From NCBI GenBank assembly GCA_002304785.1, contig DBMG01000127.1:1-45464 (forward strand): a stretch of DNA of 45,464 nt, in the 5' to 3' direction. Shown one piece after another: positions 8,100 through 17,241 of the stretch (positions are counted from its first letter, which is position 1; every line of letters begins with the position of its first letter). Made by a program: the position numbers and the translations under genes. The DNA comes from Candidatus Accumulibacter sp. UBA704 (lineage in GTDB: Bacteria > Pseudomonadota > Gammaproteobacteria > Burkholderiales > Rhodocyclaceae). The notes under the pieces were generated by a model. That model searched no databases and was not told the DNA's origin. It worked only from the letters and a program-made list of their open reading frames with translations.

Positions 8100-8546
8100 T
8101 CAGGCCACGTCGCGCTTGGCGCACATCAGTTCGGCTTCGGCGACGACCTCGCCATCGACCCTGGCTTCAGCCTTGTACTTCCAGATGCCCCGCATCTGAC
8201 GCGCGATCTCGACGTGCAGATGGAGTTGGTCGCCCGCCATCACCGGCTTCTTGAAGCGTGCGTTGTCGATACCGACGAAGTAGAAAACCGAGTTCTCGTC
8301 GGGCAACGATCCCATGGTCTTGAACGAAAGGATCCCGGCAGCCTGCGCCAGCGCCTCCATGATCAGCACTCCGGGTAATACCGGGTGATGAGGAAAGTGC
8401 CCGACAAAGAACGGCTCGTTGATCGTTATGTTCTTGTAGGCATGGAGAAACTTCCCCGGCTCAAAATCAACCACCCTATCCACCAGAAGAAACGGATAGC
8501 GGTGAGGAAGGTGTTTGAGTATTTCGTGAATATCCATTGTATTCAA
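8100..8546 (-). CDS. fabZ: 3-hydroxyacyl-[acyl-carrier-protein] dehydratase FabZ
   Basis: FabZ dehydrates 3-hydroxyacyl-ACP in fatty acid synthesis and competes with LpxA and LpxD for the same substrates. Its hot-dog fold marks are HRYPFLLVDRVVDFEPG, NEPFFVGHFPHHPVLPG with the catalytic His, and LIMEALAQAAG with the catalytic Glu. The best-placed start is TTG at 8546, with GGAG 8 nt upstream; the ATG at 8537 lacks a suitably spaced ribosome site. The start overlaps the lpxD stop by 4 bp, so expression is coupled. Confidence 0.96.
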   Translation of the reverse strand: MNTMDIHEILKHLPHRYPFLLVDRVVDFEPGKFLHAYKNITINEPFFVGHFPHHPVLPGVLIMEALAQAAGILSFKTMGSLPDENSVFYFVGIDNARFKKPVMAGDQLHLHVEIARQMRGIWKYKAEARVDGEVVAEAELMCAKRDVA

Positions 8547-9580
8547 GATCTTTTCTCCATTAGTTCGAGTTTTTTCTCAAGTTCGGACACCCGCTCGGCG
8601 AGCTTCGCAAGACGCTTGATCTGCGCCGCGTTCTGCAACCACTCGTCGTGCGACTCCAAAGGAAAAATACTGGTGTATTGACCAGGCAGGCGAAGGCTCT
8701 TGGTAACCATCGTGCCTGCAGAGATATGAACATCGTCCGCCAGTTCAAGGTGGCCGACGATCATGCCGGCGCCTCCGATCGTGCAGCGTTGCCCGATCCG
8801 GGTGCTTCCCGCAATCCCGACACAGCCGGCCATCGCCGTGTGATTGCCGATCACCACGTTGTGGGCAATCTGGATCTGGTTATCGAGTTTGACTCCGTCG
8901 CCGATGACCGTATCGTCCAATGCGCCACGATCAATCGACGTGTTGGCTCCGATCTCGACATCATCGCCAATAAGCACGCGGCCGATCTGCGGAATTTTCA
9001 CCCAGGTGTCGCCTTCCTTGGCGAAACCGAATCCGTCGCTACCGATTACCGCACCGGACTGCACAATGGCACGCTTGCCGATCACGCAGTCGCGATAGAC
9101 GACCACATTCGGATACAGAACCGAATTCTCCCCGATCGAAACGCCGTCCCCGACAACGCAGCCAGGATAAAGCGTCACGTGCTCCCCTATCACCACGCCC
9201 TTGCCGATCACAACATTCTCGCCAACACTAGCGCTCGCCGGCAAATCGCTCTGAGCAACGGCGCTCGGATGGACACCACGCGGCCTGGCATCGGGCGGAT
9301 TCAGGAGACCGACGACGCGGGCGTAATAGGCATAGGAATTGGGGTGGATAATCTTCGGCAACGAAGTGTCGCCCGCGAATTTCGGCGGCACGATGACGGC
9401 GGACGCGCCAGTGGACTGCAGTTGTTGGCGATATTTCGGATTGGCGAGGAAAGCAATTTCACCAGACTGCGCCGAGACCAGCGTAGCCACTTGGGAAATA
9501 ACGACGGAACCATCGCCCTCCAGCTGCCCACCCAATCGTGCAACAATCTCGTCGAGCCGCCACCCTCCCTGCTTCGTCAC
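8543..9580 (-). CDS. lpxD: UDP-3-O-(3-hydroxyacyl)glucosamine N-acyltransferase
   Basis: LpxD adds the N-linked 3-hydroxyacyl chain in lipid A synthesis. The 345-residue protein has an N-terminal uridine-binding domain (FLANPKYRQQLQSTGASAVI), a long hexapeptide beta helix with the catalytic region QIQIAHNVVIGNHTAMAG, and a C-terminal helical extension (RLAKLAERVSELEKKLELME) of coiled-coil character. The start is GTG at 9580, 5 bp after the skp stop. The skp-lpxD-fabZ order matches other proteobacteria. Confidence 0.96.
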   Translation of the reverse strand: MTKQGGWRLDEIVARLGGQLEGDGSVVISQVATLVSAQSGEIAFLANPKYRQQLQSTGASAVIVPPKFAGDTSLPKIIHPNSYAYYARVVGLLNPPDARPRGVHPSAVAQSDLPASASVGENVVIGKGVVIGEHVTLYPGCVVGDGVSIGENSVLYPNVVVYRDCVIGKRAIVQSGAVIGSDGFGFAKEGDTWVKIPQIGRVLIGDDVEIGANTSIDRGALDDTVIGDGVKLDNQIQIAHNVVIGNHTAMAGCVGIAGSTRIGQRCTIGGAGMIVGHLELADDVHISAGTMVTKSLRLPGQYTSIFPLESHDEWLQNAAQIKRLAKLAERVSELEKKLELMEKRS

Positions 9581-9585
9581 GTCGC

Positions 9586-10098
9586 TTACTTGCTATCGGC
9601 GGCCAAGGCCTTGATGATCTTCTCGGTGATGTCGAGTTTCGGACTGGCCCAGACGACATCCTGAACGATCAGATCGAATTTTTCCGTTTCGGCGAGTTGC
9701 TTGATCGCCTTGTTGGCTTTCTCGATGATCGCTGCGTTTTCTTCATTCTGGCGAAGATTGAGATCCTCGCGGAACTCACGTTGCTTGCGCTGAAATTCCC
9801 GGGAAAGCTCGTTCAATTCCTTTTCTTTGGCACGCCTATCCGTTTCAGTCATCGTAACGGCATTCTTTTCAAGCGACTGCTGCAAGCCCTGCAGTTGCTT
9901 GGCCATACCCTGCAATTCCTGGTCGCGCCGCGAGAATTCCGCTTCAATCTTTTTTGCCGCTTTCACGGCCGTAGGAGCGTCACGGAAGATTCTTTGTGTA
10001 TTGACGTAGCCAATCTTCACCGATTCGGATGCCGACACATACGACACTGGCAGCGATACCATCAACGCAACCAGAAACGTGGCAAATTTCATGTTCAA
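9586..10098 (-). CDS. skp: Periplasmic chaperone Skp/OmpH
   Basis: Skp holds unfolded outer-membrane proteins in the periplasm and hands them to the Bam complex. The first 20 or so residues form a signal peptide ending near VSYVSASE; the mature part (VKIGYVNTQRIF) continues into long charged helices rich in K, E, Q and R that form the tentacles. The length of about 170 residues is normal. An ATG lies at 10092, but the AGGAG at 10106-10110 is 7 nt from a TTG at 10098 and 13 nt from the ATG, so TTG is taken. It is 15 bp after bamA, its partner in outer-membrane assembly. Confidence 0.93.
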   Translation of the reverse strand: MNMKFATFLVALMVSLPVSYVSASESVKIGYVNTQRIFRDAPTAVKAAKKIEAEFSRRDQELQGMAKQLQGLQQSLEKNAVTMTETDRRAKEKELNELSREFQRKQREFREDLNLRQNEENAAIIEKANKAIKQLAETEKFDLIVQDVVWASPKLDITEKIIKALAADSK

Positions 10099-10113
10099 GC
10101 GGTTTCTCCTAGA

Positions 10114-12435
10114 CTAAAACATTGTTCCCATCTGGAACTGGAAAATTTGGATGTTATCACTTTTCTGCTTGTTCAGCGGTTCCGCCACGCTGAATTTGAG
10201 AGGTCCCAGCGGTGACAACCAAGTCGCGGCTAAACCGACCGACATGCGGACTGGTCCGCTGTCATAAACCCCGGCCCGCTTTTCTTCATCAGAAGTCACC
10301 TGCCCCGCATCAAAGAACGGACCAAAGCGCATCGATTTGTCCACACCGAAGCCAGGCACCGGCATCGTCAACTCGGCATTGAAGATATAACGCCGCGTGC
10401 CGCCCAAGCGCACTTCATCCCCATTGCTGTCAAGTTCGTATGGACCGAGGCTGGCTGTATCGTAGCCACGTACCGAGCCCACTCCGCCAGCATAGAAGTT
10501 CTTGAAGAAGGGCAACTGCTGACCACTCAATCCCTTGGCGTATCCCGCTTCACCGTTCAGCATGAGCACCATTTTCTGCGACACGGGGAAGAAGCGTTGA
10601 TGCTGATATGTCGCCTTGTAATAGCGCAGATCACCGCCCGGACTGACCTCAAATGCGGCCTTCTGGTAAGTTCCGCGCGTCGGGTTGATTACGCTGTCTT
10701 TGCCATCGCTGACCCAGCCGACGGTCAGGGGCACAGAGAGATTGCCACAGGTGTTTTCGTTGGGGCCACAGAACGTCTTGACGAAGTCCGTATATTGCAG
10801 CGGCGTATCCGGATCGTTCAAGTCGATCTCGACCTTCGTGTAATCGACCGCCGCCCCGAAATTGATCGATTGTCTTTCGCCGATCGGGATCCCGAACTTG
10901 ATCCCTCCACCGGTCGATTCCGTCTTATAAACGTAGCCCAGCGAGGTCGGGTCTGTTTTCCGATGATAGACATCGAAACCCTGGCTAACGCCATCCACCG
11001 TAAAATAAGGATTGTTGTAGGAAAGTCCGATCGCCCGGTTTATCTTGCCAGTCCCAACCTGCACGGCCACGAACTTCCCGCTACCGAATATATTGGCTTG
11101 CGAAATCGAACCCGATAGCATGACCTTCTCGGACTGCGAAAAACCGGCGCCAAGACTGATATTGCCGGTCGATTTTTCGGTCACATTGTAGTTGACGTCG
11201 ATCTGATCCGTCGTTCCCGGCACTGGCGGTGTCTCGACCGTCACTTCCGAAAAATAATCGGTTTTGTCGATACGCTGCTTCGATCGTTTGACCTTCTCGT
11301 CATCGTACCAGGCACCTTCCATTTGCCGGCTTTCCTGCCTGACTACCTCGTCCCGCGTCTTTGTGTTGCCGCCAATGTTAATGCGGCGAACGTACACTCT
11401 TTTTCCCGGGTCGACGAACACGGTAAACGCAACCTGCCGCTTTTCCTTGTCAACCTCCGGAGCCGCGTTAACGTTGGCGAATGCATAGCCCGTAGCAGAC
11501 AGCTTGTCGCTAATGGCCTTCGTGCTTTGATTGAGATTCTCCCGTGAAAACACATCCCCCGGCTTGACCTTCATAGCTTTCCGGAATTCCTCCTCGGGAA
11601 GAATGAGGTCGCCAGCCAACTTCACCGATGAGACGATATAACGTTCGCCTTCGGAAACGCTGATCGTTATGTAGATATCCTTTTTATCCGGGCTGATCGA
11701 GACCTGTGTGGATTCGATGTTGAACTCCAGGAACCCCCGATTTAGGTAGAAGGACCGCAACGTTTCGAGGTCAGCAGAAAGTTTCTGCTTGGAGTACTGG
11801 TCGTTCTTGGTATACCAGCTGATCCAGTTGGGCGTCTGCAACTGGAAAGTATCCAGCAGATCCTTTTCCTTGAATGAGTTGGCGCCGACGATATTGATCT
11901 GTCTGATCAACGCCGAATCGCCTTCTTCAATATTGAAATTGATGGCCACACGGTTGCGCTCAAGGGGTGTGATGGTCGTCGTCACGGTCATCGAGTACTT
12001 GCCACGCGTCAAGTACTGCCTTTTCAGCTCCTGTTCAGCGCGTTCCAGCATGCTGCGATCGAAGGAGCGGGACACGGCAAATCCGGCCTCCTTCAATCCT
12101 TTGATCATCTGATCCTTGTCGAACTCCTTGAGACCCACGAAATCGATCTGGGCAATCGCGGGGCGCTCCTCGACCATCACGACCACCACCGGCCCTTCGA
12201 TCTCGATACGCACATCCTTAAAAAACCCTGTTGCAAACAGAGCCTTGATCGCCTGAGCCGCTTTCTCGTCGGTCATCGTGTCGCCGACCTTGACCGGGAG
12301 ATAGGAAAATACCGTTCCCGCCTCAGTCCGCTGGATGCCCTCAACCCGAATATCCTTGACCGTAAAAGGCTCAAAAGCACATGCAACGGATACGGACAGC
12401 GCGGCGATAGCGCCGACAAGCAGGTTTCTCTTCAT
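10114..12435 (-). CDS. bamA: Outer membrane protein assembly factor BamA
   Basis: BamA is the central pore of the Bam machine that folds beta-barrel proteins into the outer membrane. The 773-residue protein has a signal peptide (NLLVGAIAALSVSVACAFE), five POTRA domains (starting FTVKDIRVEGIQRTEAGTVF) to about residue 420, and a C-terminal 16-strand barrel with the loop-6 region GGVGSVRGYD. It ends in QFQMGTMF, with the C-terminal aromatic residue needed for barrel insertion. The gene lies 3 bp after rseP and before skp, as in other proteobacteria. Confidence 0.97.
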   Translation of the reverse strand: MKRNLLVGAIAALSVSVACAFEPFTVKDIRVEGIQRTEAGTVFSYLPVKVGDTMTDEKAAQAIKALFATGFFKDVRIEIEGPVVVVMVEERPAIAQIDFVGLKEFDKDQMIKGLKEAGFAVSRSFDRSMLERAEQELKRQYLTRGKYSMTVTTTITPLERNRVAINFNIEEGDSALIRQINIVGANSFKEKDLLDTFQLQTPNWISWYTKNDQYSKQKLSADLETLRSFYLNRGFLEFNIESTQVSISPDKKDIYITISVSEGERYIVSSVKLAGDLILPEEEFRKAMKVKPGDVFSRENLNQSTKAISDKLSATGYAFANVNAAPEVDKEKRQVAFTVFVDPGKRVYVRRINIGGNTKTRDEVVRQESRQMEGAWYDDEKVKRSKQRIDKTDYFSEVTVETPPVPGTTDQIDVNYNVTEKSTGNISLGAGFSQSEKVMLSGSISQANIFGSGKFVAVQVGTGKINRAIGLSYNNPYFTVDGVSQGFDVYHRKTDPTSLGYVYKTESTGGGIKFGIPIGERQSINFGAAVDYTKVEIDLNDPDTPLQYTDFVKTFCGPNENTCGNLSVPLTVGWVSDGKDSVINPTRGTYQKAAFEVSPGGDLRYYKATYQHQRFFPVSQKMVLMLNGEAGYAKGLSGQQLPFFKNFYAGGVGSVRGYDTASLGPYELDSNGDEVRLGGTRRYIFNAELTMPVPGFGVDKSMRFGPFFDAGQVTSDEEKRAGVYDSGPVRMSVGLAATWLSPLGPLKFSVAEPLNKQKSDNIQIFQFQMGTMF

Positions 12436-12438
12436 GGG

Positions 12439-13806
12439 TCAGCCAGGAATCAATCGAGTAAGGTCATTGTAGAAAGCAAACGCCATCAGTATCAGGATCA
12501 GTGCCAGGCCGATTTTCTGACCGATGGCCATCCATTGCTCGGAGAGTGGCTTGCCCCTTATGATTTCCGCGACATAATACAGTAAATGGCCGCCGTCCAG
12601 AATCGGGACAGGCAACAGGTTGAGCACAGCCAGACTGATGCTCACCAGTGCCAGGAATTTGAGATAGTGGCTCGCGCCGAGTTTCGCCGATTGACCAGCA
12701 TAGTCCGCGATGGTCACCGGGCCGCTGATGTTCTTCCAGGAGACTGCGCCTGTCAGCATCCTGCCCATCATCTGCAGACTGAACGTGGATTTATCCCAGG
12801 TCTCATTGAGCGCCTTGCCCAATGCCGGAAGAAATTCGTACTGGACCGTGATCAGCAACTCCTGCCTGGGAAATGCTGCGTCATTGACAGCTGCGCCAAT
12901 TTGCCCGATCCGTACCCCCTGCCTTTCTACCTCAAGAGGTGTTACTTGCACCGACATCGTCTCACCTGCACGCATGAAGTACACGGTGAGACGTATCGAG
13001 GGGGAAGCGCGAACCATGGAAACCACGTCGGCCCACGTTGAGATCTGTTTCCCGTTAATGCCAGTTATCCTGTCCCCCGATGCCAGACCGGCAATCTCAG
13101 CCGGACTTCCTGGGCTGATCTTGCCTATTTCGGGCGGATAGTCCGGTCGGAAAAACGTCAAGCCAAGCTGCTCTAAGGGATCGCCGCTCTCGCCTTCATT
13201 CGTGGTCGCCGCCAGATCAATACGACGGAAATTGATTTCGTTGTGGAGATTGATGACTTCCAGGTCTATGGCGCCTCGCCCGGCCATCTTTCGCAGCAGG
13301 ATCCAGCGCATGTCGGACCAGGTCACAACCTCCTCACCGGCGATCTTGAGCACCCGTTCACCATTCTCTATGCCCGCTACCGCTGCCGGGCTGGCAGCGA
13401 TTGGAGCACCCAGGACAGGACGAAGCTCCTCCATCCCGTGCATGAACAAGCCCCAATAGACGAATACCGCAAGCAGTAAATTGGCCACAGGTCCGGCTAC
13501 CACGATAGCGATGCGCTTCCACACGCTCTGCCGATTGAATGCGCGATGCGATTCTTCGGGGGCGACATCGCCTTCGCTCTCATCGAGCATCTTGACATAG
13601 CCGCCCAGCGGAAACAGGCCTATCGACCATTCGGTGCGATCACGCCCGATCTGCCGAATCAGCACAGGACGACCGAATCCCACCGAGAACCGCAGCACCT
13701 TGACGCCAGCCAAGCGGGCGACCACATAGTGTCCAAGCTCATGTACGACAATCAGCAACCCTAGCAGCACACCGAAAGCCGCCAGGTAATAAAGAAAATC
13801 GTTCAT
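12439..13806 (-). CDS. rseP: Site-2 intramembrane zinc metalloprotease RseP
   Basis: RseP cuts anti-sigma factors within the membrane and so releases sigma-E; it also clears remnant signal peptides. The 455-residue protein carries HELGH at residues 22-26 in the first membrane helix, the inner LPLGGYV-type segment, two periplasmic PDZ domains (EIAGLASGDRITGINGKQIS in the second), and the C-terminal NLLPVPILDGGHLLYY with the third metal ligand. It overlaps the dxr stop by 4 bp. The anti-sigma partner RseA is not encoded beside rpoE in this window. Confidence 0.96.
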   Translation of the reverse strand: MNDFLYYLAAFGVLLGLLIVVHELGHYVVARLAGVKVLRFSVGFGRPVLIRQIGRDRTEWSIGLFPLGGYVKMLDESEGDVAPEESHRAFNRQSVWKRIAIVVAGPVANLLLAVFVYWGLFMHGMEELRPVLGAPIAASPAAVAGIENGERVLKIAGEEVVTWSDMRWILLRKMAGRGAIDLEVINLHNEINFRRIDLAATTNEGESGDPLEQLGLTFFRPDYPPEIGKISPGSPAEIAGLASGDRITGINGKQISTWADVVSMVRASPSIRLTVYFMRAGETMSVQVTPLEVERQGVRIGQIGAAVNDAAFPRQELLITVQYEFLPALGKALNETWDKSTFSLQMMGRMLTGAVSWKNISGPVTIADYAGQSAKLGASHYLKFLALVSISLAVLNLLPVPILDGGHLLYYVAEIIRGKPLSEQWMAIGQKIGLALILILMAFAFYNDLTRLIPG

Positions 13807-14990
13807 CTGTTGTTTGCTTGTTCAATCACCGATTCGGCAATTCTGCGTGCTTCCGCATCTGCTGCAAGAACATCGGTCAATGAAACTAGCTTCGTTGCCG
13901 GCGCCCGATCCATCACCAAGGCAATCACTCGAGAAATTGCGGTAAAGCCTATTCTTCCGTCGAAGAATGCCTGAACAGCGATTTCATTGGCCGCATTCAA
14001 TGTTGCCGGTGAACTATTGCCTTCCTTCAGCGCACGATAGGCCAGTTGCAGACATGGGAAACGATCGAAGTCGGGCCGTTCGAAATGCAAGGAAGCGACT
14101 TTGAACAGGTCCAGCGGATCAACGCCGGACGGGATTCTTTCCGGATAGGCCAAAGCATGCGCAATCGGAGTACGCATATCGGGATTGCCGAGTTCAGCAA
14201 TCACGGATCCATCGACATATTGAACCAGTGAATGAACTACGCTTTGCGGATGTACGACGACCTGGATTTTTTCCGCCGGGACATTGAACAACCAATGGGC
14301 TTCGATCATTTCCAGTCCTTTGTTCATCATCGTCGCCGAATCGACCGATATCTTTCGCCCCATGACCCAGTTGGGGTGAGCGCAGGCTTGCTCCGGCGAA
14401 ACATTCTCCAGCGCCTCGAGCGGAGTGTTGCGGAACGGACCTCCCGACGCCGTAAGCAACAGGTTTTGCACGCCACTTTTGCACAGGTCACCCGCATAAT
14501 CTTGCGGAAGCGACTGGAATATCGCGTTGTGTTCGCTATCGATGGGTAGGAGGGTCGCTCCATATTCCCTGACCGCCCGCATGAAGACCGGCCCGGCCAT
14601 GACCAAAGCTTCCTTGTTGGCGAGCAATATTTTCTTGCCAGCCACCGCCGCCGCCAAGGTCGGGGGCAACCCGGCAGCCCCAACAATGGCGGCCATTACG
14701 GTATCGACTTCAGGCAATCCCGCCATGCGCACCAAGGCGTCCGGCCCGGATTCCACCGAAGTCGGACATTCGGCCGCCTGCAGGCGCATTCGCAATTCAG
14801 ACGCCAAGACGGCATTCTTTACGACCGCATACCGCGGTCGAAACTCGAGGCATTGGTCGAAAAGGCGATCGAGCTGGCTGTGCGCGCACAGCGCCACCAC
14901 CTGGTAACGCCGGGGATGCTGCCGGATGACATCAAGCGTACTGACGCCAATCGAGCCGGTTGATCCAAGAATCGTAAGGTTTTGCACCAT
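13803..14990 (-). CDS. dxr: 1-deoxy-D-xylulose 5-phosphate reductoisomerase
   Basis: Dxr (IspC) makes 2-C-methyl-D-erythritol 4-phosphate, the committed step of the MEP isoprenoid pathway, with NADPH. The 395-residue protein begins with the Rossmann motif LTILGSTGSIGVSTLDV and keeps LLANKEALVMAG, the metal-binding region LPIDSEHNAIFQ and KISVDSATMMNKGLEMIEAH. It lies 2 bp after cdsA and overlaps rseP. It feeds the undecaprenyl route completed by uppS three genes upstream. Confidence 0.97.
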   Translation of the reverse strand: MVQNLTILGSTGSIGVSTLDVIRQHPRRYQVVALCAHSQLDRLFDQCLEFRPRYAVVKNAVLASELRMRLQAAECPTSVESGPDALVRMAGLPEVDTVMAAIVGAAGLPPTLAAAVAGKKILLANKEALVMAGPVFMRAVREYGATLLPIDSEHNAIFQSLPQDYAGDLCKSGVQNLLLTASGGPFRNTPLEALENVSPEQACAHPNWVMGRKISVDSATMMNKGLEMIEAHWLFNVPAEKIQVVVHPQSVVHSLVQYVDGSVIAELGNPDMRTPIAHALAYPERIPSGVDPLDLFKVASLHFERPDFDRFPCLQLAYRALKEGNSSPATLNAANEIAVQAFFDGRIGFTAISRVIALVMDRAPATKLVSLTDVLAADAEARRIAESVIEQANNR

Positions 14991-14992
14991 CG

Positions 14993-15826
14993 TCAGAAGT
15001 CGTTGCTAAACCAAACCAGCGCAACCAATGGCAAAGTCGAAGTGAGACTATCGATTCGGTCCAGGACACCCCCGTGACCAGGTAGCGCATTGCTGCTGTC
15101 TTTCATACCGACTTGCCGTTTGAGCATGGATTCAAAAAGATCTCCGACGACACTGACCGCCGCCAGAATCACAAGAACGAACGCGAGCATCAGACGGTTT
15201 TCCGCCAGCACTTGAGGCAACCGTGATCCCAACAGCAATCCGTAGAGAACGACAGCTAGAGCTCCGCCAACCGCGCCTTCCCAGGTCTTCCCCGGACTGA
15301 TAGTCGGTGCCAGCTTGTGACGCCCGACGGCCCGCCCCGAAAAATAGGCGGCGATATCGGCCAACCAGACCACCGCCACGATAGCCAGCAACGGAACAAT
15401 TCCCAACAGGCGGAGTTGAACTAGTGCCAACCAGGCCGGCAGAATCACGACCATCCCTGTTAAACAACCGACAAGGGGACTCTGCAATGACCAGCGACAT
15501 CGCAGCCACAACGGAACAACGAGCAGCCAGAATGCTCCAGCCGGAAAATAGAACCATCTGCCGACAAGCCAAACCTCGGAAAACTGGCCATTCAATCCAA
15601 GAGCAGATGGAAACTTCACCGTGATGCCGGCGCATATGGCGATCATCGCCACGCCAAGCGCCAGCCGGGAGATCCCCGGCTGTTTCATCAGCGCCCCCCA
15701 CTCCCAGAATGCAACGGCAGCAACCAGGGCTGTAACAACGATCCAGCCAAGGGTGGGCAAGAAAATAAGCGCGGCAAAAAACGCGGCAAACAGAAAAATC
15801 GCGGTAACGATCCGCGTCTTAAGCAT
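14993..15826 (-). CDS. cdsA: Phosphatidate cytidylyltransferase
   Basis: CdsA makes CDP-diacylglycerol from phosphatidate and CTP, the precursor of all membrane phospholipids. The protein is strongly hydrophobic with about eight membrane helices and ends with the family signature MLKRQVGMKDSSN followed by ALPGHGGVLDRIDSLTS. Length (277 residues) is usual. The start overlaps the uppS stop by 8 bp. Confidence 0.96.
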   Translation of the reverse strand: MLKTRIVTAIFLFAAFFAALIFLPTLGWIVVTALVAAVAFWEWGALMKQPGISRLALGVAMIAICAGITVKFPSALGLNGQFSEVWLVGRWFYFPAGAFWLLVVPLWLRCRWSLQSPLVGCLTGMVVILPAWLALVQLRLLGIVPLLAIVAVVWLADIAAYFSGRAVGRHKLAPTISPGKTWEGAVGGALAVVLYGLLLGSRLPQVLAENRLMLAFVLVILAAVSVVGDLFESMLKRQVGMKDSSNALPGHGGVLDRIDSLTSTLPLVALVWFSNDF

Positions 15827-16649
15827 CGATCTTTACATCCGTGGAACAGCCTGCTCCGGCACCATCGGCAACGATATCGCCATGGCGCACACCGGAGGGA
15901 TTTTCGCTCAACTGTTCGCTCGTTCGCCCGAATCGACGCTCCCGTTGCTGATACGAGGCAATTGCCTTGTCGAAAGCAGCCGAGTCGAACTCAGGCCACA
16001 GCGTGTCAGTGAAATAGAGTTCCGAATAGGCAAGCTGCCATAACAGAAAATTGCTGATTCGCTCTTCCCCGCCGGTACGTATGAACAGGTCCGGTTCCGG
16101 CGCGTAACTCATGGACAAATACGACGCCAAGTCGTCCTCGTTCCATCCATCTGCTTTTTCAGGGTTTTCGCGAATCATCCGATTGACCGCCTGAAGTATG
16201 TCCCAGCGCCCTCCGTAATTGGCTGCAATGCTCAGAGTTAACTTGGTATTAGCAGAAGTTTGCTGCTCGGATGCTCGAATCAGTGCACGCAGATCCGGAT
16301 CGAATCTCGACAGGTCGCCAATGATCTTCAGGCGAACACCGTTACGTCCCAGCTTGGAAACCTCCTGATTCAAGGCGCGCGCAAACAACTGCATGAGCAA
16401 CGTAACTTCCTCGGTTGGGCGGCGCCAGTTTTCCGAACTGAACGCAAAAAGCGTCAAGTATTCGATTCCCCGCTCGAGACAATACCTGACCGCATCGCGC
16501 ACCGTTTCCACACCACGGGTATGCCCGGCAAACCGGGGAAGGAAACGCTTTTTTGCCCACCGGCCGTTACCATCCATGATGATGGCGACATGACGCGGCA
16601 CCCGCCCCGTATCGGGAATGGTCCGGGTGGAACTCTTGAAGGAAACCAT
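15819..16649 (-). CDS. uppS: Undecaprenyl diphosphate synthase
   Basis: UppS is the cis-prenyltransferase that makes the C55 carrier lipid for peptidoglycan and O-antigen. The motif AIIMDGNGRWAKKRFLPRFA holds the catalytic Asp, and the other family blocks are LTLFAFSSENWRRP, LSIAANYGGRWDI and DLFIRTGGEERISNFLLWQ. The 276-residue protein is slightly long because of a hydrophilic tail after QRERRFGRTSEQL. It sits 20 bp after frr. Confidence 0.97.
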   Translation of the reverse strand: MVSFKSSTRTIPDTGRVPRHVAIIMDGNGRWAKKRFLPRFAGHTRGVETVRDAVRYCLERGIEYLTLFAFSSENWRRPTEEVTLLMQLFARALNQEVSKLGRNGVRLKIIGDLSRFDPDLRALIRASEQQTSANTKLTLSIAANYGGRWDILQAVNRMIRENPEKADGWNEDDLASYLSMSYAPEPDLFIRTGGEERISNFLLWQLAYSELYFTDTLWPEFDSAAFDKAIASYQQRERRFGRTSEQLSENPSGVRHGDIVADGAGAGCSTDVKIDA

Positions 16650-16669
16650 CTGCCAGATCCTCGAGGCAG

Positions 16670-17230
16670 TCAGATGGCCATCAGTTCAGTTTCTTTCTGC
16701 GAGAACTGCTTGTCGACCTCGGCGACGTATTTGTCGGTAAGTTTCTGGATCTCATCCTGTGCACGACGCTCGTCATCCTCAGAGCATTCCTTCTTCTTGA
16801 GGAGATCCTTCAATGTTGCATTGGCATCACGACGCAGGTTGCGCATCGCCACCCGTGCGTTCTCGCACTCATGCTTGACGACCTTGATCAGATCACGACG
16901 ACGCTCCTCCGTCAATGCAGGCATCGGAACCCGGATCAATTCGCCTTGGGAGGCTGGATTCAAACCCAGGTCGGAATCGCGAATCGCCTTTTCGACTTTT
17001 GGAGCCATGCCTTTTTCCCAGGCTTGGACACCCAGTGTCCGAGGATCAATGACGGTAATGTTGGCAACGGTATTCACCGGGACCATCGAGCCGTAATAAT
17101 CCACTAGCACGTGATCCAACAGACCGATATGCGCCCGGCCCGTGCGAATCTTTGCCAAGTCGATGCGAAGTGCTTCCAGCGACTTCTGCATCTTGTGTTC
17201 GGTACTTTTCTTTACATCGGCAATCGACAT
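16670..17230 (-). CDS. frr: Ribosome recycling factor
   Basis: RRF splits the post-termination ribosome together with EF-G. The 186-residue protein has the canonical start MSIADVKKSTEHKMQKSLEA, then LAKIRTGRAHIGLLDHVLVD and the C-terminal helix DEIQKLTDKYVAEVDKQFSQ. The start at ATG 17230 has GGGAGAGTG just upstream; an in-frame extension to 17248 is not needed. It follows pyrH by 11 bp. Confidence 0.97.
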   Translation of the reverse strand: MSIADVKKSTEHKMQKSLEALRIDLAKIRTGRAHIGLLDHVLVDYYGSMVPVNTVANITVIDPRTLGVQAWEKGMAPKVEKAIRDSDLGLNPASQGELIRVPMPALTEERRRDLIKVVKHECENARVAMRNLRRDANATLKDLLKKKECSEDDERRAQDEIQKLTDKYVAEVDKQFSQKETELMAI

Positions 17231-17241
17231 CTCACTCTCCC

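Noticed and set aside
8648..9664. Long plus-strand frame opposite lpxD
   Set aside because: It mirrors the hexapeptide repeats of lpxD; the low-complexity D/H/R-rich product is a frame artefact.
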